A stretch of DNA of 64,000 bases from Sarcomyxa edulis (taxonomy: Eukaryota; Basidiomycota; Agaricomycetes; Agaricales; Mycenaceae). The stretch is taken from the NCBI GenBank assembly GCA_009761415.1, contig QUOL01000005.1:620001-684000 (forward strand). Reading direction: 5' to 3'. Below the pieces are notes generated by a model, which was not told where the DNA came from, searched no databases, and worked only from the letters and a program-made list of their open reading frames with translations. Positions within the stretch are counted from its first letter, which is position 1, and each line of letters opens with the position of its first letter. Of the stretch, positions 45,665 to 56,241 are shown piece by piece. The position numbers and the translations under genes were made by a program.

Positions 45665-47016
45665 TCAGTCGTCGCTGAGATATTGTTCCTCCTCTGTAGG
45701 AACACGAGAGTCGCGAATCTCCGGAGACATCTCGCGTTGCAACTCGCGGACGCGTTCGAGCGCCTCTGCCGCCGTAGGTCGAAACAATGGCTCTGCATAA
45801 CGCATCTCAGTGAAAAGATTTAGGAGGGGCGCTGAAGTACGAATGTGCTGCAGAAGCTCATCAGCATACGCGAGACTTTTTCAAAGGTTTCGCCACTTAC
45901 TCCCAAGTGTCGATTGAACATGTTTCCGAGTTGCCAAATATCGGCTCGAAAAGGACAGAAAGGTGCGTCCAGTAGCATTTCGGGGACTACGTCTCGACCA
46001 TATTCACCGTTGCGCTTGTCCTTTGTGGGAAGACCCATGACAACGCGAGTAAACGGCTCGGATCCTAAGTCAAAGCATACAGCGAGCTCAAAATCATTCA
46101 AGAAGTAACGGATGGGGAAGTATGACCTGAACGGTTGTATCGTTTGGCCCTGAGAGTAGAGCTCGGGGTCCAGAGTCGCTCCACCCACGAAGTTGATGAG
46201 GATGTTATCACTGTCCAGATCCTGGATCTTGTTTGAACAGATAACACAGAAAGCACGTTGTTAACCACTGACCAAATGCGCCACAAGACGCTCGTGGCAG
46301 AAGTTTACTCCCTTGGAGTACGAAGATCAGCGCAATACACCTAGAACTTCGATCGAATGAATCAACAAACCTCCAGTACTTGTTTGACGGCATCGACCAC
46401 CTCCCCAAAAGTATAGTACCATGGACGGTCGAATCCATTGTGCGAACACACAAGCGGAAACACAACAAATGTCATGCCATTATACGTGAGTTCCTGCAGA
46501 ACAGGTAAAGCGTGGTTATCGCCACGGAATGCGTTGTTGCCCGTAGCTAATCGACGCAAAGCAGTCAAATGGTCATCACCAGTAGGGTCACCATCTATAT
46601 GAACTAGACGGATGAGAACATCACGATTGTCAAATGTGCGCGCAGGGCAATGGATGGTTTTCTGTAAGAATTCGACGTTGAGCTGAAATGTCCGAGGATC
46701 CCTGTACTGCTAGATGACACACAAGCTCAAAGAGGCTTACCAGAGCAGCATAACGATCAACCTCGCGGTCGTCTTTGCTGTATCTAGTTCGATAAGCAAA
46801 GCCGTCATGGGCCCGAGGATGATCGTTTGGTTCAAATAGGTAGAATTTGAACACAGAATCTGGATCCTTTGGTCCACACCAGAGGGTGTGGTTGTGACTT
46901 TGGAAGAATTCTTCAAAAGGTGTCCAGACGTCGCGACAAAGACCACCTTCAGGCTGACTTTTTCGCCATTCCTCCAAGGTTTTTGGGATCGGACTATCGC
47001 CTTGTGGGATAGACAT
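45665..47016 (-). CDS. Protein kinase-like protein (minus-strand paralogue)
   Basis: Start MSIPQGDSPIPKTLEEWRKS; several exons. Kinase-fold landmarks: VLIRLVH in place of the usual VAIK strand; LPVLQELTYNGMTFVVFPLV as the hinge region; FCHERLVAHL joined to DLDSDNILIN as the catalytic loop (HLD with the Asn kept); NDFELAV at the DFG position; VPEML at the APE position; ADIWQLG as the D-x-W-x-x-G helix. The C-terminus is RPTAAEALERVRELQREMSP. The ATP-binding Lys and the DFG Gly are replaced, so catalysis is doubtful. It is about as long as its partner at 47487 and clearly homologous throughout. Substrate and pathway unknown. Confidence 0.72.
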
Positions 47017-47486
47017 CGAATGTTCGAATGGTGAGAGACAAGTTTGCTAGCCCTCCGCCTATGCACAAGCAAGCCTAATTGGAATCAGAGTGGAGTTCAA
47101 TGGCTCACCGGAGGAGCTGGAGGGTGCGCGTCAACAACGCGTCGATCGCATGATTCAGAGTGGCTGTGTCGGCGGCCAACACCTTCTTCTCGAATCTCGA
47201 TTTATGAACTCCTCCTCCTCCTCCTTCTCCGAGTCTTCAGCGCTCAACAAACAACGAGCACGGAGCTCTAGCTCCTTTCATTTGTAACTTGATTTGCTCC
47301 GAACCATGTCTTGATGTTCACTTTGCGCTGACAACCTGCGATCTCTGAGACAAATGGCACGCGAAAGCTACCTTTGCACAGCCACACATACGGTATACTT
47401 ACGTTTACGTGTCCTGGTGTCTAGTACAGGTCCTGTTCGACCAATCGAACTTTCAATTCCAGCATACCGCGATCCAAGGCACTCAA
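47017..47486. promoter_or_regulatory. Shared upstream region of the two kinase-like genes
   Basis: Divergent promoter region; contains a short CTC/TCC triplet run near 47212-47236. Confidence 0.45.
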
Positions 47487-48898
47487 ATGTCGTCAGAGAA
47501 TTTCCTTCCAGGAGATGTCAGCAATCCATCGAACCCTCTGACTATCAGAAGCGTACTGCAGTGGCGAGACAGACAGATACCGGAAGGTGGCGTATGTCGA
47601 GACGTGTGGACACCACTGGAAGAGTTCTTTCTACAGCACAATTACACCCTCTGGAAAAAACCTAGGATACTCGGTAACTGGGACAGCTTCTACGTATACC
47701 CTCCACGCAGGGAAATCTCTCGAACTCATGACGGTTTTGTTTATCGGACTAAATACAATTCTGAAGCTGACGATCGAGAGCGTTGTTTCCCCCTTACTGT
47801 AAGCATGTTTGAACGACATCGACATATGACTCTGACGCGCCGTTCCTGCAGGATACCATACATTGCCCCGCTCGCACATCTGACAATCGTGATGTCCTCA
47901 TCCGTTTGGTCCACGTGGACAACGATCCCATTGGCGACGACCATCTGACTATTTTGCGTCGATTAGCTACGGGCAACAACGCATTTCGTGGCGATAACCA
48001 TGTTTTACCTATCCTGCAGGAACTCAAACATAATGACATGACATTTGCGGTGTTCCCACTCGTGTTTGAGTATAGCGGGTTTACGAGTCCGTGGTATTAT
48101 AACTTTGGGGAGCTGGTTGATGCCATCGAACAGGTGCTCGAGGTTTGTCGAATTCGAAAGGTTCGCCCACAATCGTCAATTAACATTTCTTATCTCAAGG
48201 GAGTAAACTTCTGCCACGAGCACTTAGTCGCGCACTTAGTGAGCCGTCCAAAATCTATTACCGTACCCTTGGTCTGAGTCGTCAGTACAGGATATAGCAG
48301 ACGACAATATACTCATCAATTTTGTTGGCGGAGCAATGCAAGACGTTGAGATTCGTCCTGTGCGCGGGGCGCCGCCCCAGCCCTTTAGGTCGTATTTTCC
48401 GATCCGTTATTACCTGAACGATTTCGACCTTTCTGTGTACTTCGAGTACGACTCCGAGCCGTCTAGTCGCGTCGTCACTGGTGTGCCTACAAAGGGGAAA
48501 CGTAGCGTTGCATATGGCCGAGATGCAGCCCCCGAAATGCTTTCGGATGCACCTTACTGTCCTTTCCGAGCTGATATCTGGCAGCTCGGAGATATGTTCA
48601 ATAAGTACTTCGTGGTAAGTCGTCAGTTCTTCTCATCATCAATGCCATGCACTTTACTCAACGAAACCTGCAGCAAGTCAAAATTTCAGCGACTCTTCAA
48701 GATCTGTTCACTGATATGCGCTCTTCGGAGCCATCTTCTCGACCGACGGCGTCTGAGGCTCTGGAACGCGTTCGTGAACTGCGACGTGAGATGTCTGCAG
48801 AAACTCGCGACTCTCATATTCCTCGCCCTGATTGGGACGAACTAGACCGCCTGTTTATGTTGCGCGCGAAGCAGGCGGAGGCGATGGCTGTTGTATAG
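47487..48898 (+). CDS. Protein kinase-like protein (plus-strand paralogue)
   Basis: Start MSSENFLPGDVSNPSNPL. Exons join PLT to DTIHCPARTSDN, EQVLE to GVNFCHEHLVAHL, AHL to DIADDNILINFVGG, and NKYFV to QVKISATLQDLFTDM, all with GT-AG introns and matching frames. Landmarks: VLIRLVH (Arg where the ATP-binding Lys is expected), catalytic loop HLDIADDN, NDFDLSVYF at DFG, YGRDAAPEML as the APE motif, ADIWQLGD, and C-terminal RPTASEALERVRELRREM. It keeps APE, unlike its neighbour. About 400 residues. It could be an atypical active kinase or a pseudokinase scaffold. Confidence 0.74.
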
Positions 48899-49091
48899 AG
48901 TTTCACGATATTCGAACCGTGACTTCGACATCATTTGACCTCGTGTGGACTTGGGCTTCTGAGGAGCTTAGGGTTTTGTATTGGATAAGCCTACGCAATG
49001 ATGATTTCTTTATGTGCGGTTTAGTCGGGGAGTGACTGCGAAGAATTCTCGATGATTCTCTACTTCCCAGTTACCCGATGTGGGCAAGCGC

Positions 49092-51173
49092 TCAATTCGA
49101 GAATGCCTGAATACCTGTCATAGCCTTCCCCAGTATAAGTGCGTGGATGTCCTATCGAAATCAAGTCAGTAAGTCATCGTCACTGCACAAAGGTGACTAG
49201 ACGTACGTTCGTGCCTATAGGAGGAGATGGAGATCAGCGGTGATACAAAATTGTTCAATTGCTATGCGTACCTTCGTAAGTGTTCGTGACCTGTAAATTA
49301 GCTACATGCCGGCCAACATGGTATCTATCCATGAAGAAGAGGTAAGGTAGGATCCAAAGAGGAATGAAAAACAACACGTACTCATCCGCGGAAGCATTTC
49401 CACCCAAGATATCCAGAACTACCCTCGCATGGTGCAATGCCTTGCCACAATTATTCTTCTTGACAAGACTGACCATCTCCGGCGTCCATTCACCTTTGTC
49501 TTTCAGCCTACCCACCTGCAAACTTGCTAAAAGACCTAGCGTCACTTCCGTCTGCGCCTCGACAAGTTTCTTTTGAACGAGCTGGAAAGATGCAAGCGGA
49601 CGGTTGAATTGGTTTCGTTCAAGAGCGTATGTCCGCGTTCGATGAATACAGTCTTCGAGAGCGCCCATGACACCCCAGGAAATTCCGAATCTATAGTTTG
49701 AACAGAGGGTATAAGTGACAGTCGATTATGTTCATGAGATGTCATTTGCCTCGCTGAATTGAGACAAGAAAAGGCGCTGCCTAGGCCTTTACTCTTCGGC
49801 AACAATGCATCGTGTGAGACGCGTACGGAGTCCATGAATATGGATCCCGTTAGAGAGACGCGCAGTGCTAGCTTGTTTTTGATAGGCGGGGTAGATATAC
49901 CTTTCAACTCCTATCCACAATCCGTTATTGACGGGTCTAAGGTCTAGAATGAGAGAAGTGGAGCCTACCCTATCCAGTAAGAACCCACGGACTTTATTGT
50001 CCCATTTACAGCGGGCCCAGATCACGAATACGTTGCTGTCCAGTAGGATTCAGCGTTGAAAAGGAGCTATGAGCAATGTGAAATGACTCACGCAACAGGC
50101 GCATTTGAGATCCATGTCTTGCTGCCGTTGATAATAAAACCACCGTCAACTTCTTCTGCGGTTGTTTCCATCCCAGCAGGGTCTGAGCCGTGATTGGGCT
50201 CCGTCAAGCCCTGCAAATATTGAGTACGGGGGGCTATCATGTTGATAGATAGACTATGCAGCGTACAAAAGCGCCGATAATCTCTCCCTTGGCTGACAGA
50301 GATACTGTATTGAGTTTTGACGATGTGGAATGACCTGTAGAATACTAACCGAGTCTAGGAATGTACTTCTCCTTCTGCGCGTCTGTTCCAAACTCGTTGA
50401 TGGGATGCATGACGAGGGAGGACTGTACAGATGCTATTGAACGGTAGCCTGAATCGACTCTGGAGAGACAGCAACGCGTTAGCATAGCACTGAGGTAATC
50501 AACGTGGATACGAGACTACTCACCGTTCTATTTCTCGCGCAATGAGACCATACGCAACGTTAGTCGTTCCTGCACAACCGTAACCGGTGATTGTAGACCC
50601 CAAGAGGCCTAACTTGCCCATTTCCGGGAGGATTGAATGGTTGAATTCTATAACATGGCGACGACAGTGAGCGTTGAGGTCAAGGTGATAGGCTGAAGAT
50701 AGGGCATACCTTCTGTCCGCCATCCTTCGAGGACGCGAGGCATAAGATTCTCCTGTAGGTACAGTTGCAGTACAAATGGAACATGTTAGACGCTGAGTTC
50801 CGAACTCGGATGTGAATCACGGTCTTGCCTGGCAATACTCTCTTGCAGTGTCCCTGTGAAGGTAGACCCACGTTTGTTTGAATCATATATTCAAATATGT
50901 ATGGTTATACTCACCGAATCGCAATTTCTTCCTCCGTCAGAAGGGATTCCAGATTCAGGGGGTCCTTGTGTGTTGCTAGTGTCAGCCAAAACCACGTTCA
51001 ATTATAACAATCAGGCTTGCCTCCCAATCAAACTTAGTTGCACCTAAACGTTTGAGAGAGCATCAGTAAAATGTCTGTGAGACAGGGGGCGAGAACGAAC
51101 TTGACAGATGTCTAGTTGAGCTTGGGCCGTAACGAGTCTCAATAGCATTTCCTACGCGCATGACAGATCGCAT
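49092..51173 (-). CDS. GCDH: Glutaryl-CoA dehydrogenase, mitochondrial
   Basis: Start [16 protein letters not shown] with STRHLSS, a mitochondrial presequence, then a 23-nt exon giving TKFDWE, then [59 protein letters not shown] and [20 protein letters not shown]. The acyl-CoA dehydrogenase signatures follow: [34 protein letters not shown], then [16 protein letters not shown]. Near the C-terminus [20 protein letters not shown] carries the catalytic Glu, ending FSN. The enzyme is a flavoprotein of lysine and tryptophan breakdown that makes crotonyl-CoA. Two of its introns use GC donors. The start could be one of two in-frame ATGs (51173 or 51161). Confidence 0.9.
50753..50828 (-). other. GC-AG intron in glutaryl-CoA dehydrogenase (EYCQ/ENLMP junction)
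   Basis: Donor CAG/GCAAGA, acceptor CCTACAG/GAG. The next possible GT donor gives the wrong frame. The junction [11 protein letters not shown] matches the family. Confidence 0.8.
50965..51020 (-). other. GC-AG intron in glutaryl-CoA dehydrogenase (FDWE/DPLN junction)
   Basis: Donor GAG/GCAAGC, acceptor CACAAG/GAC. It joins FDWE to DPLNLESLL, the conserved family sequence. No GT donor lies close enough. Confidence 0.8.
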
Positions 51174-51764
51174 ATTCAAAATAGGTCGACATTTTGCAGC
51201 ACGAACAGAATACATCGTCGCGGAGATGCAGAGACGTAGAACGTTGAGGTGAAGAGTCCAACGAATCTGAGGCTTGAAGTACTCGTAGGGCCGATGAATA
51301 ACCGGAATGTGGGGAAAGTTCCGATTGGCTTCCGAGTCAAATTTACGAACAATTCCTGTATGGAATCAGATTTTTTGCGTCCTCACACCTCTCAGTCAGA
51401 CGAATCGAAAGTCGGAGATATGTATCAGTTGCTGGAGGACTAGGTAGGTCTAGAAACGAGCCCAAGTATTTCTGACAGCCAATTGCAACACTTTCAAACG
51501 AGTTTTGCTCAATCCATGTTCATCGGGGAATCGAAGTGCTTTGAAATGAAACCTGAGTGGATAGGCGAGTAGAAAAACCCGTGAACCATTTGGATTATAC
51601 AGCAGGAGGCTTCGGATCTGGAGCTGTCTGGATCGCAAAGGCAAGTTACCGCAACAGAGAAGAAGGTAGGGTGGGCGGACGACAGATGCGCATGTGGACA
51701 AGTCATATTGCAATATACGATACGAAACTGAGATGTAGAAAACCATGTGAAAGCACAACCACGA
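51174..51764. promoter_or_regulatory. Upstream region of glutaryl-CoA dehydrogenase and 3' flank of eL33
   Basis: Both flanking genes are on the minus strand, so this holds the dehydrogenase promoter and the 3' region of the ribosomal gene. Short frames only. Confidence 0.45.
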
Positions 51765-52441
51765 TTAGATCGTCGATGGGTAGAGCATCTGGAGTTGACG
51801 TGAGAGGGAGGAATGAAGGGAAATAGATGGACGACGCACCACCCGGACACTTGCACCAAAAGCGCGAGGAGGCAGGTTGGATCGGAATTTTGACTTAACA
51901 ACACCGGACGAACCGTGTGGACGGGTGACACGGCTTTGGAGGGGTTAGTTGGACAGTGCAGGAGAGGCAGAATAACCGTTACTCACCCCCAGATAACTCG
52001 GACCTTTGAACCCTGGATTTCTCTCTTTGCCCGGTAAACAAATGCAACACGCTACGAAACGTCCATCCAGTTAACCTGGGTGCTCGACCTGTGGGGCAGT
52101 CTGCCGTGGACGCACCTTTCCGAGATAGAACTGGGCATCCTCCTTGGTGGCCACACCCTCAATCTGGATTAGCGAAGTGTTGGGGCGGGTGTTGCGCTTA
52201 GCGCGTTTGTGGCCTAGCACACGGCCTTTGCTGTACAATCTGCAGGGATTTCAAACCAGTCAGTTATACGGACAGAGACGAATCAATCCTCCAAGATGCA
52301 GGATATCCATTCCCAACCCTCCGAACCTCATCCGACTTGTCATCCCGCCATCCATCCTCTTCCTTTCGTCTATATCATCCCAGAACATCCCAACCATCCT
52401 GCATCCATCCATAGGTCTATCTCTCACCTAGTTGAACCCAT
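51765..52441 (-). CDS. RPL33: 60S ribosomal protein eL33 (L35Ae/Rpl33)
   Basis: Five short exons join to about 105 residues, the normal size. Exon 1 is only MGSTR; then [60 protein letters not shown] (WG), [26 protein letters not shown] and the last exon MLYPSTI. The IEGV.T..(D/E)A.FYLGKR.A.VY motif and the HG.SG.V...F..NLP...FG...R..LYP ending are diagnostic of eL33. It belongs to the large cytosolic subunit. High intron density is usual for basidiomycete ribosomal genes. Confidence 0.95.
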
Positions 52442-54554
52442 TTTCCGTCGAAATGTGTGCCGGCGCCGTCGATTTTCTTGAGGAACGGTTTTGGAGAGCG
52501 AAAATTCGGATGTGATCAAGAAAGGCAAGCGGCCCTGTGGCTGTGCAAGTCCATTGGTCCGCGGGACTCGCGCTTACCGAAGCTCCCTCAGCATGTTTTT
52601 ATTCTTTTCGTCCTTCCTCAAGTTCTTCAATGCACTAGTACTGGATCCGGACCAGGATTTGACGATATCCGCACGTGATTCTGTCGTCGAGCTCGTTCAA
52701 CGGCACCAAAGTCTCGAGACTTGTGGACTCTCCAACCAGTTCGACCGTGCAATGCGTGACACGAACTTGAACGCGCTCCAAGTTGATCTTGTCAAATGTC
52801 TCTGAAAGTGACCTCGGCGTGGACTATACCTTATCGCCTCAAGTTCAGGTCGCTTCCTTTGTACAGGGCCTGGCTCTTACACCACTCGCAGACATGGCAT
52901 GTTCACAGACCTTCGAGTCATTCTCGCTCACATGTAATCTCATTTCCTCAATATTGTATACAAACCACTGTTAACACGCAGAGAACATCTAAATGCGATC
53001 TTGTGCTGCATATGATCATTCTTATTCCACAGTCTTTGCTGAAAATCTGTTGTCAACCCCCTGTGTTAATCAGCGTCTACCGGCGTGTTCGTTTTACAAT
53101 CAAGACTAGACAATGCAGGATCAACCTGGATACCGCCGAGTCCAAGACTGGTTCGCCCTCCGTTTGTTTTGAATGTTTTTTGTACTCGCAGAACTGTACA
53201 CTGTCGACGCGGCTTATCGCAACCTTGTGATGTTTTCTTTGTCTACTTCTGCTGTGTGACTACAACCACGGAGTTCGACCGCCGCCGCGAACTGCTGTTA
53301 TTTGTTGCTCCATGACACTTGTCATTTCAATGTTCAAAAACACGTTCTGTACCGCCGTGCCCGAACTCCGTTTCTGTACCGTCGAGTCAACGCTAGAAAA
53401 AGGAAGGTTGGCATGCCTCATGGCAATAACGACTGTCCTTTTGATGCAGTCCCGTGGCTCCAGCGCAGCCATCCTCGCTCCGATTCAGTTGCGTCGGCCT
53501 AACGACGTCGTCCAGCGCTAGAAGCACGTTTAATTCGCACAGTCTCTCCGGATCTGCGTGCGTAGATTGGTGTGGTACCTGTCGAATTCATTCACCCTAG
53601 CCTTCTTGTGAGTCTCTCCATTGTTCAGGGCTCACTTGTCTTTCGGAAATGAAAAGTGATTGATTTTGGAGTTCTTGTCATAGGACCGTGGCGTGGAGAC
53701 GCGCGACAAGGTGAGCCAAGAAAGGGAATACACCGCGTTTGTTGATCTGAATCCTGCGCCTCTAGATCAGGTACAACTTTTGTGGCCACGAACTTCAAAC
53801 TGTGCACAGGCCTAAACGCCTTTTGTTCCCGAAGGTCTTTTCGAAAAGGACTAAGACGTCGGAGACTATGTCAACGTCATTATTTCGTGGCTCATACTCT
53901 TGTTTTTGTGATCCTTCTTAGATCTTGCATTCCAGGGCGATCTTCTCAAGAAGTTAGTTGCGAAGCACGATGGGGTAAGATCTTCTCTTTGACACAGTAG
54001 GAACGGAAAACAGTGCGAATATGACTCGGCATTGCGCATGCTATGCCGACAAGTTCAGGCTGATAGCCTTGCTGATTCAGGGGAGATGGATAATGATACT
54101 CTGATGTTCGTATTATCCCGGTGCGTTTCAAAGTAGTTTGGACTGGGTGAGACTTCTACCGCCCCCGCAAGATGGATATATTGACCGAGCAGCTGTTTTT
54201 CTTTCTCTTATAGAGCCCCGACGCAGTACATATCTTCAGGAAATTGCCGTTTCAGATATTTTCGAGGGTAGAAAGCGCAGATTGGCGGGATTACCAAAAT
54301 CACGGACAGACGTCTTTTTGCGCAACGAGGCCTCAACATGTGGGTTATGTGCGCTCTTCGAAGACATAGCGTGGATTTCGGACGGTACGATGACTTCTCT
54401 AGAGACGTCTTCAGAAGTCCCGCTGATTGATGTAAACAAATCTAGAATTGGACACACTAAAAACATACACATCCCTCTAGATTGACGGATGCAAGGGAAT
54501 TTCCTTTAAATAAGGCGAGACATTCGCATCAACTTCACTCAAATTTCGTTCATC
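52442..54554. other. 2.1-kb region without a recognisable gene
   Basis: Plus-strand frames at 52491-52805, 53302-53502 and 54138-54485 have no motif. Some stretches look like worn-out coding sequence but cannot be assigned. Upstream of 54555 the sequence TTTAAATAAG (about 54505) may be a weak TATA-like element. Confidence 0.4.
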
Positions 54555-55785
54555 ATGGACCTGTACAGCCTATCTCCCGACCTTGGATCCGTCGCTATGT
54601 CTCCCTCTTGTCTGTGGGAGCCAAGTTCGCCGCAGTCTTTTGTCGATCCGTGGGCTGAACCCGTATGTTGTCGATCATAAGCAGATTACAACTTAGTGTT
54701 CTGACGCTTTTTGAACCTCCCAGTTTGACATGCCGAATCCGTATGAACCATGGTCTTCCGACGAGTCTACCTCCTCCGGTCTGTCGTTCGACACCCCTCG
54801 AACTCAATCGCCCACGGCCCCGGAGGACTTTAATCTCTTTCCTGCTGATATTCAGCCTTCTGCTGAATACGACTCTGGTCCGTCTCACTTTCACTCCCAC
54901 CATCATCTTGCCTCTTCTCCCATTCGTGATAGAGATTCATCATGGCACGGTCCTCCCCCGATCCATCTCACCTCCTCTCCTCTCCAGCATGCCTCTCCAG
55001 CACCTTCTATCGGCACCTCTCTATCGCATCCATCCACGCCTCCGATCGACCCCCTTTCTACTTCTCCCCATTCCGCGTCCCCTCGGCTCCAAACTGCCCT
55101 CTCCAATCTCTCCCCTCCAGCTCATTCTTCATCTCCCAATCCTCCACAACATCCCGGGTTGCGCCCGGCCATCGTCGTATCTCTAGAGCCACATCAGACT
55201 GCTACGACCAGTGACCAGGTGGATATCACTAACAACGGACCGGCACGCACTCGTCCCAACAGGGAGGCGGCTCTAAAGTCGCAGAAGAAGATTAGAGACA
55301 TCCAACTTCAAGCTGTGGATGTCGAATCGAACGTCGAATCTGAAAATCCCCTGGATAGAAAGCGTCGTGCATCCGATACAGACGACGAGTATCAGTTGGA
55401 CCCAAACGACAACAAGAAGGACCGCAAAAGGCGCAAGGTAGCGCCAGAAAAGCAGTGCTCAATTTGCCCCTCGAAATTCTTTACGAGGTCCTATGACTGT
55501 CAACGTCACATGGCCACGATACATGGCCTCGGCCCCACGTTTCAATGTCTCCTACGAGGCAAGGGCCAGGGCAAACACAAATGCAACAGCAAGATATTTA
55601 CTCGCAGCGATTCTCTCAGACGTCACTGGGAGAAGCTGCATAAAACCGATGTCACTTACCAGGAGTTTATTGGGAGACACGTTCAAATCACCCTTCCCAA
55701 TTCAAAGGGAGATAGCGAGGACCCGAAAGAAACTAATGACTTCGACACGAACGGAAGGGTGAAGGGAACAGCTATCAACGAGTAG
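54555..55785 (+). CDS. C2H2 zinc-finger protein
   Basis: Two exons (54555-54662, 54724-55785), about 389 residues. The N-terminus is MDLYSLSPDLGSVAMSPS, then a long Ser/Pro/His-rich region. A basic stretch (DRKRRASD, KKDRKRRK) precedes two zinc fingers. The first is CSICPSKFFTRSYDCQRHMA plus TIH, a regular C-x2-C-x12-H-x4-H. The second, FQCLLRGKGQGKHKCNSKIF then TRSDSLRRHWEKLH, has a lengthened Cys spacing. It is a likely sequence-specific transcription factor. Targets cannot be read from the sequence. Confidence 0.82.
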
Positions 55786-56241
55786 GGATAGATAGCTATA
55801 GCTTGTTCTCTTTATATCATTGATTGGCTTCGGATGCAACTTGTTATCGAAGACAAGACCTTTCCTTGACCTTGTCGGTCATTTGTATCCCAAGTTATTG
55901 ATGATACGTTGCTGGAGTGCGCCACTGTGCGCCCCGGCCTGTAGACAATTGCAATTGAGTCTCAGTCGAACCGGTATGTTATACAAGCCTGAGGTTAAGA
56001 CGCCAAAGGAGTTCAAGAATCAGTCCATGGCTGACATCTGGAAAAACCTGTTTCTGAAAATTCTACATATGTTTGGAAAATACAAATACATCACAAAGTT
56101 TTAGAAAAGATGAGATATATCAAAAAAATATCCAGTCATGAAATGGAGGTTTTCAGGAAAAGCCAAAAAAATTGAAAATATCAAAAGTATCAGAAGAATT
56201 TGGAAAATTTGGAAAATGTGAAAAATTTGGAGAATATCAAT
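55786..56241. other. AT-rich flank of the Plavaka transposase gene
   Basis: Contains repeated TTTGGAAAA-like and GAAAATATCAA-like words at about 56075-56250, typical of subterminal transposon sequence. I could not find the matching end of the element on the other side. Confidence 0.4.

Noticed and set aside
52491..53502. Retroelement or gene remnant
   Set aside because: Short frames without any polymerase, integrase or protease motif; left unassigned.
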